Positions 10,103 through 20,658 are shown, counted from the first letter of the stretch. The stretch: 64,000 nt of DNA from Acidobacteriaceae bacterium (GCA_021323655.1 JAJPKO010000015.1:95926-159925); one strand, 5' to 3'. A program made the numbers and translations. Notes: a model not told the origin generated them from the letters alone.

Positions 10103-10193
10103 TGCGGAGACGAAGGCAGATCAGGCGAAACATTCCACCCGGCGGTCAACAGCCGTTTCTGCCAGCGCCGCCTGTGAAGAAGGGGTTCGCACG

Positions 10194-11777
10194 ATGGCGA
10201 CCATGACCTCAGGGATGAGCAATCTTGACTGGGCTGTGCTCTGCGCCTTCTTCATTCTCATGCTTGGGTTAGGTTTGTGGGCGCGCACCAGGATCAGGAG
10301 CGCCAGCGATTACTTCTCCGCTGGCGGGGAGATGCCATGGTGGCTCTCGGGCATTTCACATCACATGTCGGGCTATAGTTCTGCGGCGTTCGTCGGCTAT
10401 GCCGCCATCGCTTACTCGACCGGCTTCACCATCTACGTGTGGTGGGCATCCACCATCACGCTCGCGATGTTGATCGGCTATTCCATCTTTCCGCCTCGTT
10501 GGGCCAAGCTTCGACAAGTGACGGGCATGATATCGCCGCTCGAATATCTTGTGATTCGCTATAACCTGTCTACGCAGCAAGCTCTAGCCTGGAGCGGCTC
10601 GCTGCTTAAGGTTTTCGACGTCGGCGCCAAATGGACGGCAACAGCTATTCTGCTCCATGTATTCGCAGGCGTGCCGCCGGTTTCCGGCGTGCTGCTCACG
10701 GGAGGAGTTACCCTGGCTTACGCGGTCGCAGGTGGTTTGTGGGCGAACGCTATCACTGATTTCAGCCAGTTCTGCATTCAACTTGTCGCGGGAAGCTTGC
10801 TTCTGGCCGCGGTCCTGAGCCGCCTAGGCGGCATTGCAGCTCTCTGGACCATATGGGATCACTTGCCGCCATCGCATGCACATGCCTTCGTCGCACCATA
10901 CACGCCGCTGTTCGCCGTCTCATTCTTGGTGATTAATACGCTTTCCTATAACGGTGGCACCTGGAATTTGGCGCAACGCTTTATCGCGGCGCCCACCGGC
11001 AACCAGGCAAAGAAGGCGGCGCTCTTGTCGGCGGGGCTATACCTTATTTGGCCCTTGGTGCTGTTCTTCCCGATGTGGGCTGGGCCATTACTGACTCCTG
11101 TGGATACCAATCCCTCGGATTCCTATGCACTTCTCGTCCTCATGCTGCTACCACACGGGTTGATCGGGCTGGTCTTGGCCGGCTTGTTTGCGCAGACAAT
11201 GGCAATGACTTCTTCTGACGCCAACGCCATTTCTGCTGTTGTGGTCCGTGATATTCTGCCCGCTCTGCGCCGCGATCGCATCAAACTCAACGATGCATCG
11301 CAACTGCTCGCCGGTCGTATCTGCACTTTCGCTTTTCTGGCAGTGAGCATGATCATAGCCATCTTTGCTGACCGCTTCGGCGGCGTCCTGGGCCTCGTTA
11401 TTCTCTGGTTCGCCGCGCTCCTAGGTCCGATTGCGGTTCCGATGCTGTTCGGTATGTTGCTTCCATTCCGCCGCTGTGGTTCCGGAGCAGCACTTGCCGC
11501 CTGGTTAGGCGGCATAGTCAGCTTTGCGCTGATCCGATTCGCTTTTCTCGCGCGGATCACTTCTCTTGCGGGCGATATGACCACGGCGATCAACGTAGGT
11601 GGACCCGTGGTCGTTGCCATGGCGCTCTACGTTCTGCTTGGTGCATTCACTTCCAGTTCAAAGCCTGCGGCAGATGCGCTACTCGACAGTATCAATCGGG
11701 ATTTGATCGCAGACCAGCACCCAAAAGAAACTCAGTTGACCGACGCCGGAAAGAATTCTACGGAGGGATGCGCATGA
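10194..11777 (+). CDS. Sodium:solute symporter family sugar transporter
   Basis: About 527 aa with 12-14 hydrophobic segments, in the inner membrane. The N-terminal sequence LDWAVLCAFFILMLGLGLWARTR then SASDYFSAGGEMPWWLSGIS is diagnostic of the SSS (SGLT/PutP-like) family. The start at 10194 follows a GAAGAAGGGG Shine-Dalgarno; the earlier start at 10089 overlaps the epimerase gene. Its stop overlaps the next gene's start (ATGA), showing translational coupling with the nagB-type gene, so import of GlcNAc or a related amino sugar is the likely job (inference from context). Confidence 0.9.
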   Translation: MATMTSGMSNLDWAVLCAFFILMLGLGLWARTRIRSASDYFSAGGEMPWWLSGISHHMSGYSSAAFVGYAAIAYSTGFTIYVWWASTITLAMLIGYSIFPPRWAKLRQVTGMISPLEYLVIRYNLSTQQALAWSGSLLKVFDVGAKWTATAILLHVFAGVPPVSGVLLTGGVTLAYAVAGGLWANAITDFSQFCIQLVAGSLLLAAVLSRLGGIAALWTIWDHLPPSHAHAFVAPYTPLFAVSFLVINTLSYNGGTWNLAQRFIAAPTGNQAKKAALLSAGLYLIWPLVLFFPMWAGPLLTPVDTNPSDSYALLVLMLLPHGLIGLVLAGLFAQTMAMTSSDANAISAVVVRDILPALRRDRIKLNDASQLLAGRICTFAFLAVSMIIAIFADRFGGVLGLVILWFAALLGPIAVPMLFGMLLPFRRCGSGAALAAWLGGIVSFALIRFAFLARITSLAGDMTTAINVGGPVVVAMALYVLLGAFTSSSKPAADALLDSINRDLIADQHPKETQLTDAGKNSTEGCA

Positions 11778-12553
11778 CAACTTTTGAGAGAGGCATGGCC
11801 ACTTTCGATATCGCTGAATCCCGCTTTGCAATGGGGCAGCGTGCAGCGGCAGATATTGCACGCGAGATCCGAGTTTGTCTGGAAAAGCAGGCCGATGTGC
11901 GGATTGTTTTTGCAGCTGCGCCGAGCCAAAGCGAAATGTTGGCGGCGCTACTCCGCGAAGAGCGCGTTGATTGGTCGCGCGTAACGGCGTTCCATATGGA
12001 TGAATACATTGGATTGCCGGCCGGGGCTCGACAGCGCTTTGGCTTGTGGCTCCGTCGCGCCATCTTCGACCATCTTCCGTTCAGCGCCGCACACCTGATT
12101 GAGCCGGGAGAGAATCCGGAGAGAGCCGCGGAGGACTACTCGGAGAAGCTAAATGCCGCTCCGATCGACATCGTTTGCTGCGGCATAGGCTGCAACGGGC
12201 ACTTGGCTTTTAACGACCCTCCCGCGAACTTTGCGGATCCGCTAACGGTTAAGATCGTTGAACTCGATCCGACGTGCCGTCAGCAGCAAGTGGACGATAA
12301 GTGTTTTGCGTCCCTCAAAGACGTGCCGACGCACGCTCTCACCGTGACTATACCGCGGCTTGTTGCTGCAAACGCGATCTTCTGCTGTGTACCCGGCGCT
12401 CTCAAACGTGAGGCTGTTCGCCGCGTCCTATCGGAGCCGGTTAATCCAATGTGCCCTGCGACTGTACTGCGTACGCATCCGCGGTGCGTCATTTATCTTG
12501 ATCCCGACTCCGCCGCAGAGACCGCTGAAGTCAAAGCCTTGCAAAAGGCCTGA
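11774..12553 (+). CDS. nagB: Glucosamine-6-phosphate deaminase-type protein
   Basis: 259 aa. Converts GlcN-6-P to fructose-6-P and ammonia. NagB/6-phosphogluconolactonase fold motifs: FHMDEYIGL, then GIGCNGHLAFNDPP (the usual GIGxDGHIAFNEP; Asn replaces Asp), and HALTVTIPRLVAA. The second of two near ATGs is preferred: it sits 6 nt after GGAGGG and forms an ATGA overlap with the symporter stop. The Asp-to-Asn change lies in the active-site loop, so a related ketose/aldose isomerase-deaminase activity cannot be excluded. Confidence 0.88.
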   Translation: MTTFERGMATFDIAESRFAMGQRAAADIAREIRVCLEKQADVRIVFAAAPSQSEMLAALLREERVDWSRVTAFHMDEYIGLPAGARQRFGLWLRRAIFDHLPFSAAHLIEPGENPERAAEDYSEKLNAAPIDIVCCGIGCNGHLAFNDPPANFADPLTVKIVELDPTCRQQQVDDKCFASLKDVPTHALTVTIPRLVAANAIFCCVPGALKREAVRRVLSEPVNPMCPATVLRTHPRCVIYLDPDSAAETAEVKALQKA

Positions 12554-13012
12554 TATAGCGTGTGGATATGTACGCCTCCCCAACAACTTTCCGGCCGACG
12601 GCTGGCGACGGGTATTGTTCGATGGATAGGACGCTTTCTCTCTTATGGCGGCCTCTATTGACGATAACTGTATGCTTCTCAACTAGAATCAGCTCTAAGA
12701 ATTGGGATTCAACTGACGGTCCGCTTGCAAGAGGCCAAATACGAACAATGCTACGTTCATTGCTCGCCGCTTCGCTGCGAAACTCCTCTGAATTGCGGTA
12801 CATCCCGGACCGTCACCCCCATCGCTTTGTCTGGCTGGAATCAAGGCCGCCCTTACTAAGTCGCGCATTGCCGTCGCGGCATGATAGATCGGTTGCGCCA
12901 GGAACAAAGCGTAAAGGACATTGGCAACAAAGCTTTCTGAACTTCCCTTTGTCAGAGTTCGGATATCGCGTATTCGGCACCGCGGAAGGTGCGCAAATCA
13001 GGAGTCAACGGA
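12554..13012. other. Intergenic, no gene recognised
   Basis: 459 bp between nagB and the lyase gene. Frames are interrupted, and no product resembles a known family. GGAG at 13001 serves the next gene. Confidence 0.5.
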
Positions 13013-16000
13013 ATGGGAAAGAGGCTCGGCAGTTCTCTAATTAGTATCGTTCTGGTTCTATGCTCCGAGATATATGGGAAGGCCGGTCCGCTGCTCGCGA
13101 CCGCGGGCGATCCGCAGTCTGGCTCGACCCTCACTCACTGGACCTTCAAGGAAGACTTCAACCACGGTATTCCAGGATGGGTCAGCTATCCGCTGTTTCA
13201 GGACGTGGGTTACGATCCCACAATTTATACGAAAGAAGTAAGGGGATCAGCCGTCCTCGTCCGAGATATGGTTTCAAACGGCGAACGCCTACAGCGGGTG
13301 GGGATGATCCGCTCGCTGAAATTTCATATGGGACAGTCAGCTTCATTTCGAATTATCTATGAACTGGAAACCTGCGGGCAATTGCAGGACCTGCGACTGG
13401 TTTTGGGGGACACCAAGAGGCGACGGAATAGCTACGTGCTGCCTTTCGAACCAGGAGCGCACGATGTACGCATCGATGGCCGACAACTGGGACTTCCGTC
13501 TAATGGCGTCGATGTGGAAACGATCGTTTTAGAAGCAGAAGTTGCGTTGCCTCCTCGAGGGTGCCATAGTCAGTTAACCCTTCGCGCTCTGCAGATCGAT
13601 GCGGAGCGCGAAGGGACGCTTTCGCTTCGTGCACCCTCCTTGGATTGGTCGTCGGTTCAGAATATCGCGGTATCGAAAGAAATTGTAACGCCGGTGCATC
13701 CCCTCAACTTAGACCTAGGGCCAGGCGGTACCGCGCGTATCGATATCTATGACGAAGAGGGAATGCACACTCTGACCCAGAGCATTCCGGCAGGGGAAGT
13801 CAGAGAGATTCAGGTTGCTGCGCCCGGCAAGCCGGGCCTCTATCGAGCTGAGATCAGGAGCGGCCGGGTCAGAACAGATTTCAGGTTTCTGGCACTGGCT
13901 AGAATACCCGACCATCCTCGAGTGCTACTTCAAGCTTCGCGGCTTGAGCAACTGCGGTCGCAACCAAACTCGAATCAACTTCTGACGATTGTTCATCAAC
14001 GTGCAAGCGACTTGCGCCATCGTCTTACCTACAATACAGATGCTGGAGCGAATATCGAACTCCTCCCAGCCGACAACGCCATTCCCGGCCTTGACGAGTT
14101 CTACGATTACATCTACAGCTACAGCGACTCCATCGCATTCAACGCCCTCGATTTTCGTCTGAACGGTGATCGACAGGCGCTGGAGGCAGCACGGCGTGGG
14201 CTTGCGACCGTTTCCGCATGGACCACCTGGACACCTCCCTGGTTTGTAGCAAACGGACTCGATACCCACTTCGGAATCGGGATCTTCACCGAGGAACTCG
14301 CGTTCGGCTATGATCTGGTTGCATCAGAGCTTTCGCAGGAAGAGAAATCAAAGATCGCTGACGCCCTCTGGAAAAAATCGGTCCTTCCTTCCGTAAACGC
14401 ATACTTTTTGTACGATCACGTGCCGATCAATGCGACAAACCACCTGGCACACTCCGTCGGTGGAGCTATTGAGGCCTGCGTCGCGCTTTATGGCGATGAC
14501 CCAGAGTGGACGGCCAGGTTCGGACCGGCTTTGGCGGAACTGCTGGTGGCGTATGAGCACGTACTCGACGGCCTCATTCTCGATGACGGCAGTGAGGACG
14601 AACCGGCACGCTATCAGGAATTCGGCATGGAAGGGATGTCTTGGGGCTTGGCGCCGCTCGATGCGCTGGGCATCCGTCCACGTGGGTTTGCGAAGATGAT
14701 GCAGAGCTTCTGGTGGCTTCGCTATGCCCAGGTCCGTCCGGGTCTGGTGCTGGATACAGGGGACACCGGGTGGAAAGTGGCAGAACGTTCAGGATTCGCG
14801 TGGGGAGCGGAATTCACTAATGATCCGGCACTCAGGAGTTTTTACGAATCCGCCACAAACTTAAGCCTGAAAAGCGGGTCCATATTGAGTGGTAAGGGTC
14901 CAGGCGGAGTGGGATTGCCCGGGCTTCTTGACCTGCTGTGCTGTACGCGAGACGCCGAGCCCCTTCCATCGCCACCGCCTTCGCGCATCTTTGCCGAGCG
15001 AGGCAGCGCCATCCTGCGGAGCGGCTGGGGGCCTCAGGACACCGTGATCTCCCTTCGCGTGGGGCCGTGGTTCAATCACGAGCACCACGATCAGGGAAGT
15101 TTTCTGGTGGCTGCTCACGGTGAAGAATTGGTTTCCGAGGCCGGTTACGCACACTACGACAATGAGACGGATTTGCATTTTCACGACTTCTTCACTCAGG
15201 CGCCTGCCCATAACACAATCATCCTTGACAACGACCCTTTCAGCCAGGAAGACTACGACGGCCGCTATTGGCCGCCGTTCCAGGATTTCCCTAAGTTTCA
15301 GCGCTACGTTCTCTCGCCAGGTATCGACTACCTTTCTGCAAACCTTGCACCGGCGTACCGAGACGGCGATCCGGTCACGAGATTGACGCGTGATTATCTT
15401 TTCCTGAAACCGGACATCTTAGTCGTGCACGACCAGATGGAGGCGCCCGCGCCCCACGAGTACGCATGGCTTCTGCACATTCCACCGGGAGCACAGACGA
15501 GTATGCAGGGTAATCAGGCGTTGATACACGGCAAAGCGGCTTTTGCGGTCATAACCAACGGAGGGGAGAACAGGCCCTGGAGCCTGGAGCGGCAGCCGAT
15601 ACCGGCCTACGGCACCTATAGCGACTTTGACGGAAAGCCAGTCGAGCCGCGGGAAACTTTTCGACTGGATTCAGCGCGAGAGAAGGCTGGGCATTTTCTG
15701 GTTGGCATGCACTTCCAGGCTGCCGGGGAGGAGTCCACGCCCCTTCAAGTATTTCAAACCACGTCAGGTGAAGGCTTCCGGTCGCCTGACGGGTCTGCAC
15801 AGGTGCTTTTCCGCCGCCAAGCCGGAGAGTTGAACTTAGGGGATCTGACGGCTGAAAGCGACGTCCTGGCCATCAGGAACTCGAATGGCGAGGAAGAGGT
15901 CTTCGGTGGGAATCTGAAGGACTTGAGGCGTGGTAAGGACGTGCTCCTTTCCGCTAATCCCGCAACCGATGTCACCATAAGTCAGCCCAGTGCTCCGGTT

Positions 16001-16168
16001 GAAATCCACGTCTTTTGCTCAGCGAAAACAGACCTGATCGTAAATACAGGAAAAACACCCCGTGAGGTAAGCCTGGATCGCACGCTGGTAAAGGCTCCGC
16101 GAGTCGCGGACTCACTAACTTTCGGTCAATTGGCTAAGGGAGAGCATATCATCAGCATCCGCTACTGA
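13013..16168 (+). CDS. Secreted heparinase II/III-type polysaccharide lyase
   Basis: About 1,051 aa. A signal peptide begins at the ATG at 13013 (LGSSLISIVLVLCSEIYGKA), which has GGAG 8 nt upstream; the GTG at 12989 is less likely. The N-terminal about 260 residues look like beta-rich carbohydrate-binding modules. An alpha-toroid of the chondroitin/alginate-lyase type follows (HPRVLLQASRLEQLR, then NATNHLAHSVGGAIEA, VLDDGSEDEP). The heparinase II/III beta domain carries VGPWFNHEHHDQGSF, where family catalytic and metal-binding His residues lie. The predicted role is cleavage of uronic-acid-containing glycans outside the cytoplasm. Substrate unassigned. Confidence 0.85.
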   Translation: MGKRLGSSLISIVLVLCSEIYGKAGPLLATAGDPQSGSTLTHWTFKEDFNHGIPGWVSYPLFQDVGYDPTIYTKEVRGSAVLVRDMVSNGERLQRVGMIRSLKFHMGQSASFRIIYELETCGQLQDLRLVLGDTKRRRNSYVLPFEPGAHDVRIDGRQLGLPSNGVDVETIVLEAEVALPPRGCHSQLTLRALQIDAEREGTLSLRAPSLDWSSVQNIAVSKEIVTPVHPLNLDLGPGGTARIDIYDEEGMHTLTQSIPAGEVREIQVAAPGKPGLYRAEIRSGRVRTDFRFLALARIPDHPRVLLQASRLEQLRSQPNSNQLLTIVHQRASDLRHRLTYNTDAGANIELLPADNAIPGLDEFYDYIYSYSDSIAFNALDFRLNGDRQALEAARRGLATVSAWTTWTPPWFVANGLDTHFGIGIFTEELAFGYDLVASELSQEEKSKIADALWKKSVLPSVNAYFLYDHVPINATNHLAHSVGGAIEACVALYGDDPEWTARFGPALAELLVAYEHVLDGLILDDGSEDEPARYQEFGMEGMSWGLAPLDALGIRPRGFAKMMQSFWWLRYAQVRPGLVLDTGDTGWKVAERSGFAWGAEFTNDPALRSFYESATNLSLKSGSILSGKGPGGVGLPGLLDLLCCTRDAEPLPSPPPSRIFAERGSAILRSGWGPQDTVISLRVGPWFNHEHHDQGSFLVAAHGEELVSEAGYAHYDNETDLHFHDFFTQAPAHNTIILDNDPFSQEDYDGRYWPPFQDFPKFQRYVLSPGIDYLSANLAPAYRDGDPVTRLTRDYLFLKPDILVVHDQMEAPAPHEYAWLLHIPPGAQTSMQGNQALIHGKAAFAVITNGGENRPWSLERQPIPAYGTYSDFDGKPVEPRETFRLDSAREKAGHFLVGMHFQAAGEESTPLQVFQTTSGEGFRSPDGSAQVLFRRQAGELNLGDLTAESDVLAIRNSNGEEEVFGGNLKDLRRGKDVLLSANPATDVTISQPSAPVEIHVFCSAKTDLIVNTGKTPREVSLDRTLVKAPRVADSLTFGQLAKGEHIISIRY

Positions 16169-16843
16169 ACCAAAACGCTCACCACTTTGCCATTCATTGA
16201 GAGTATTCCAGTACCAGGGCGATATGGACGACGGAACAAGCCTTGATTTTTGTCTACTCATGGAGTGCGCTCGATGAGTCTTTTTCCAATCAGAGTCGCC
16301 GCGAGTTTCGGAATCGTGAGATGTCTCGGGTTCAACCTCGGAGATCACTGCTCGAATTCAGATTATCCCGCTTATTCGACTTCACTAAAGAGAATCGCTT
16401 AAAGGTCTGCGGCTAGTCCACTACTCGAACGGTGACTACAGAAAGCTCTGGATCTGCGCAAGGCCGTATCCAATTCACCGCGTCAAGCCAAGAATTGACG
16501 ATAGCGAATCTAGAGAGCAAGAGAGCATCGCGCAGGATAAAGTGATACGTCTCAAGCTCGACAACGATCGCGCATGGATTTCAACCCGCTACATCGCCCC
16601 CATCTGGATCACGGCTGCGCCGTAATCAGCTACTCCACTCGGGGACAGTTCGCAGACCGCGTGCTCATCCACCTGATACGGAATTAGGTGAAAAGCACTT
16701 GCTCAACGACCGCATGGCCACGTGTCAGTCTCGCGCAGGGCTCAGGATGCTCAAATTCTTACCAATCACCGAGAAAAGCTCCCACAAGCCATCAAGAAAA
16801 GGCTTATCCGACGAGATGTAGCCTAAGCCGTGCGCAGGACGCG
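16169..16843. other. Intergenic, no gene recognised
   Basis: 675 bp between convergent genes. All six frames were read for family motifs and none was found; stops are frequent. It may be decayed sequence but no parent could be named. Confidence 0.45.
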
Positions 16844-18181
16844 CTATCGAGCGATAAGCGACTGATGAACTTTTTTCAATGCGCGAATAATATCACCTTC
16901 GTCGTGTTCAGTTAGAGACGACGGAATTGCAAGCAGAATGCTCCTCTCAAACAGACTGTCTGCTACCGGACATGTTCCCTTCGCGTATTCCGCGCGGAGC
17001 CCAGCGTTCTCAATAAGATTCCATGGAAATCCAGCCTGATCGACACTCGTCCTCTGAACCAGGCTGACGATGTTGTAGTAAAGGTGGAAACCCCATTCGG
17101 TCATCAGAATATTCGTGATGCCCTGCGGATACGTTACAATGCCCTCGGCCCGAAGGGCTCTATTCACTTTTTGTGCTGTCTCTGAATCTCTATAGGTCGT
17201 GATCAGGAATGGCGATGTGTCTCCAGCCTCGTCAACCACCCTGCGCAAACCGATACCCCGAAGCGATTTAATTGCCTCCCGGATGCGATATTTGCTGCGA
17301 TGCATGCTCCCGACGATTTGAGGAAGCTTGGCTAATTGCACACGCAGCACGGATGCGCGGATTTCGTCGAGCCTACATCCTTGACCCCACAGGCACAGCT
17401 CCGGATCATTCATGATGAGGCGGCCTGCATCATTGCGTGCGTAGCCAAGATCATGACACGCAAAGGCGCGATCGTAGAGACGCCGGTTATTAGTCACGAC
17501 GGCACCTCCTTCGCCAGCAGTCATGTTTTTGTTCATCTGGAAGCTGAAGACTCCCATGTCGCCAAAGCTACCAACTCGCCTCCCATTGACGGTGCCACCA
17601 ATGCACTGCGCGCAGTCTTCGAGAAGAAATAGTTTTCGGCGATCAGCGACGGCGCGAATGGCTTCAATGTCGGCCGCAGCGCCACTCATGTGCACGACGA
17701 TTATGCCGGTGGTTTTGCTGCTGATCCTCTCCTCCAACGACCTTGGATCGATGCCGAAGGTGTCGTCAATGTCCGCCAGCACGGGAATGGCTCCGCGGTT
17801 GATGACTGCTGCGGCCACTGAGACCCACATGTACGCTGGAACGATCACTTCCTGCCCCGGACCAACACCGAGCGCTCCTAGGGCGACGTTCAGAGCCGCG
17901 GTGCCGCTACTCACCGCTACTACATGCTGTACGCCGAGAAAATGCGCGAACTCCGACTCGAAGGCCTCAACCTCTCGTTGCAGGGCCACTCCGTAATATC
18001 GAAACATCGATCTGCTGCCCACTACGCGGGTTGCGGCTTCAACCTCCTCTACTCCCATGTGGTGCACACCAGGAAACTCCAGAGGTAACGCCTCTGTTCT
18101 CACCGGCGTTCCGCCGTCGATTGCCAATTTGCTGGCTACTTCGTCACATTCTTCGATTGTGGTCTTTACTTTCTTTTGCAT
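16844..18181 (-). CDS. DegT/DnrJ/EryC1/StrS-type PLP aminotransferase
   Basis: 445 aa. A fold-type I PLP aminotransferase of the sugar-aminotransferase family, usually acting on keto-sugar nucleotides; cyclitol aminotransferases of the same family are an alternative. Seen: the start-domain motif LAIDGGTPVR, the VAVSSGTAALNVAL phosphate-binding region, FLLEDCAQCIG with the PLP-contacting Asp, and FQMNKNMTAGEGGAVVTNN with the Schiff-base Lys. The ATG at 18181 (AGAGAG upstream) is preferred over the TTG two codons earlier. A minus-strand promoter lies about 105 bp upstream. It stands alone downstream of three minus-strand carbohydrate genes; substrate unknown. Confidence 0.9.
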   Translation of the reverse strand: MQKKVKTTIEECDEVASKLAIDGGTPVRTEALPLEFPGVHHMGVEEVEAATRVVGSRSMFRYYGVALQREVEAFESEFAHFLGVQHVVAVSSGTAALNVALGALGVGPGQEVIVPAYMWVSVAAAVINRGAIPVLADIDDTFGIDPRSLEERISSKTTGIIVVHMSGAAADIEAIRAVADRRKLFLLEDCAQCIGGTVNGRRVGSFGDMGVFSFQMNKNMTAGEGGAVVTNNRRLYDRAFACHDLGYARNDAGRLIMNDPELCLWGQGCRLDEIRASVLRVQLAKLPQIVGSMHRSKYRIREAIKSLRGIGLRRVVDEAGDTSPFLITTYRDSETAQKVNRALRAEGIVTYPQGITNILMTEWGFHLYYNIVSLVQRTSVDQAGFPWNLIENAGLRAEYAKGTCPVADSLFERSILLAIPSSLTEHDEGDIIRALKKVHQSLIAR

Positions 18182-18285
18182 GGACAACTCTCTTTGGGCT
18201 TGCGCAGTAAAGTCGATGCCACCTTGCGATTAAGATCTTTGGAAATTGGCGTCAGAATTCTGCGGCTCAATTCATTCCAGTACGC

Positions 18286-18315
18286 AATATATATGGTATA
18301 TAATCGAGTCGTCAA
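18286..18315 (-). promoter_or_regulatory. Candidate sigma70 promoter for the DegT gene
   Basis: On the minus strand TTGACG (-35, 18310-18315) and TATATT (-10, 18286-18291) are separated by 18 bp. The spacer is a run of TA-rich quasi-palindrome. It lies about 105 bp before the DegT start. Nothing else was recognised in 18182-18573. Confidence 0.45.
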
Positions 18316-18573
18316 TCGGAATATAGTGCTTACCTGAATTATTGGAGATCTGCTCGGGCTACCATGACGATTGCGAGCTGCGGCGGTCGCCGGGAACTCC
18401 CTGCGATTGTCTGTCTGAGGAGTCGATCGGTTTACCTTCCCCAAGCGGTGATGAACTGGAAAGGCTCTCCACTTGATCCAGATACCACGCAGAATCGCCA
18501 CCCGGCTGCAGAGGTTATGCGCACCCCAGGAATCTAGGCAGTTGTGTGAAGACTTGTCGAAACGGCCTGTCCT

Positions 18574-20658
18574 TCACTTAAGAAACTGGCTTATGAAAGC
18601 GTCATCCTGGCGGTCCTCTTCGTCGGTGACATCGCCGACAACGTAGCGATAGGAGAACTGCGGTCCCGCCGCGATAACGTGTTGAGTCCAGTTGGTTGGA
18701 TCGGTCCAGAGCACCCGTCGCGGTTCAATGGCCTTCACCAAGTTCTGTAAATCCCAGCGAAGGACGAAGCCTGGAACAACTGCATCAGCTAAGTCGATCG
18801 TTACGGAGTTGTCCAGCGCTGATCGAAGGCTCTGGGGAGTTCCGTCAAGCCAGACCGTCGTCAGGCGTGAATCAGCGGCCGCCGCGAAAAGCAGCCAAAT
18901 GCCGGCGACGCCGCGGGCTACGGCACGGATCGATCTTGAATCGACATCCGGGCGAACACTCAGCAGATCAACACCGCGAAGGATATCGTGCGCCCTCATG
19001 GCTGGCAGATTTCGGCCGATCAGGTCGGCGTGAAGGTCATCGTACCAATCGCCCGTTGCGGTTGGCTGGGTGTTTTTCCAATGTGACCGGCGGGGCTCGA
19101 GTAAGAGTACGATCTGATTAAGAGCAGCCATCTTTTCGGCCAATTTTGTCGCTGGCGTCCTGCCAAATCTTTCGCCATCGCTCACCACCACCACAGCGGA
19201 CTTGCGACCGGAAGAACTCGGCAGGTAGAGGGCAGCATCGAGCCAGATTCCCGGCTCGCTCTCAATCTCGAGTTGATCGAGCGAACCGGATTCGAATTTG
19301 CTTGTGCTCAGTACCTTAAGGCTCGGCGCGGAAGTGTCCCCTGGAATCTGCAGTTTCTTCAGTTCTACGGCAAGCTCGTCAATCGAACCGTGGTCTTCTC
19401 GCTCTTGCAGATCTTGGCGCAAGACCTCGTGAAGTTTGCGGCTGCCGGCGAGGTCATCCACATGGCCGGTCGGAGTCACACATAATTCGAAGTTGGAAAA
19501 CATCTTCACTGGCTGTTCGTGGAAGTCTCCATCGCCCTTCTTCAACCAGCGAATCATCCAGCGATACAGAGCCTCGCGACTTTCCAACGGCATTCCGTGT
19601 GGACCGGGTGCAACCATGAAGCCAACGCGGTCCCGCGATTCGGAAAGATCGTACCAATGCTGCGCCTCACGATATACATGTTCGACCCCCTCGTGACTGT
19701 ACCCGTATTGATCGGCTTCGCTTGACTGAAGCAGCCACGGGGTGGGAGCGGAAAGTTCCACGAAATCGGCGGTGTCGAGGCCATCTGCTAGAAAGTGAGG
19801 AAAGGTCATCTCCCCGTGGGGGCCCTTTCCTGAAAACATGGTCTGGTACGAACTGGGGAAGCAGGCTGAAACAACAGCCTTGATGCGTGCATCGAGTGCG
19901 CCAATGAACGTTGTTAGAGCGCCACCGCCGGAGCATCCTGCAGCTCCGATTCGCGAGGCGTCGACCTCGGGCCTGCTCGCTAGGTAGTCCAGCGACCGCA
20001 TTGCGTCCCAAATGAAGTAACGCGCCAAGCCTTCGCCGATCAGACGGGACTGAGCGTCAAGTTCAATATGCTCGGGGACGGACCATCCTGCTAGTGCCTC
20101 ACCGAATTGTCGGCTATATGTCTGTTCGCGCTCACCCTGACTGATGGGGTCGAAACTGAGCACAACGAAACCCTTTAAGGCAAGGTTGGCCGCGATGCGT
20201 TGATTCTCGAGTTTTCCTTCCTGGGTGTGGCCAGCCTGCAAAAGCACTGCGGGATAACGACCGGGGCGATTCGGACGGTAGAGATTTGCTGTGACATAAA
20301 AGCCCGGTAGAGATTCGTAGACCGTTTTCTCAATCGTGTAGAAATCGGTGTGCAGCTCACCAGTGATTTTTGCGTTAAGGGGACCGTGATAATTGGGTAG
20401 TCCTCCAATTTCGTGCAGCAGTTGATCACGCACAAAGAGTTTGCGCTGTTCAGCCCCGACACTCGTTCGGATGGCACGAATCGTCTCTGCGCGTGCGCGC
20501 AAATTGCGTTGCGCGATGGAGTTCATCCAGTTGAGAAATGTATCCTCGGGTTTCGATTGGCCCAAAGCAGATGAAATTGCGGCCAAACAAAGCAGAACCC
20601 CAGCGACAAAGGACCACTCCCTCGAAAGGCGAACTGAACGAAAGACTAGCGGTAGCAA
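18574..20658 (-). CDS. Secreted tandem alpha/beta hydrolase (acetyl-xylan-esterase-like)
   Basis: 694 aa with a signal peptide (FVAGVLLCLAAISSALGQS). The start is TTG with GAGG 10 nt upstream; no better in-frame ATG is near. The first hydrolase domain resembles the AXE1/acetyl xylan esterase group: AVLLQAGHTQEGK, VLSFDPISQGER, and nucleophile elbow GAAGCSGGG. A second alpha/beta-hydrolase-like half (about residues 430-690) has VVVVSDGERFGR, but its elbow position reads RGVAG with no Ser, so it is probably non-catalytic. Expected to remove acyl groups from polysaccharide. It lies 85 bp downstream of the GH20-like gene and the Gfo/Idh gene on the same strand: a likely three-gene operon. Confidence 0.8.
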   Translation of the reverse strand: MLPLVFRSVRLSREWSFVAGVLLCLAAISSALGQSKPEDTFLNWMNSIAQRNLRARAETIRAIRTSVGAEQRKLFVRDQLLHEIGGLPNYHGPLNAKITGELHTDFYTIEKTVYESLPGFYVTANLYRPNRPGRYPAVLLQAGHTQEGKLENQRIAANLALKGFVVLSFDPISQGEREQTYSRQFGEALAGWSVPEHIELDAQSRLIGEGLARYFIWDAMRSLDYLASRPEVDASRIGAAGCSGGGALTTFIGALDARIKAVVSACFPSSYQTMFSGKGPHGEMTFPHFLADGLDTADFVELSAPTPWLLQSSEADQYGYSHEGVEHVYREAQHWYDLSESRDRVGFMVAPGPHGMPLESREALYRWMIRWLKKGDGDFHEQPVKMFSNFELCVTPTGHVDDLAGSRKLHEVLRQDLQEREDHGSIDELAVELKKLQIPGDTSAPSLKVLSTSKFESGSLDQLEIESEPGIWLDAALYLPSSSGRKSAVVVVSDGERFGRTPATKLAEKMAALNQIVLLLEPRRSHWKNTQPTATGDWYDDLHADLIGRNLPAMRAHDILRGVDLLSVRPDVDSRSIRAVARGVAGIWLLFAAAADSRLTTVWLDGTPQSLRSALDNSVTIDLADAVVPGFVLRWDLQNLVKAIEPRRVLWTDPTNWTQHVIAAGPQFSYRYVVGDVTDEEDRQDDAFISQFLK

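Noticed and set aside
16688..16915. Short plus-strand frame in the 16.2-16.8 kb spacer
   Set aside because: Overlaps the end of the DegT gene and shows no family features.
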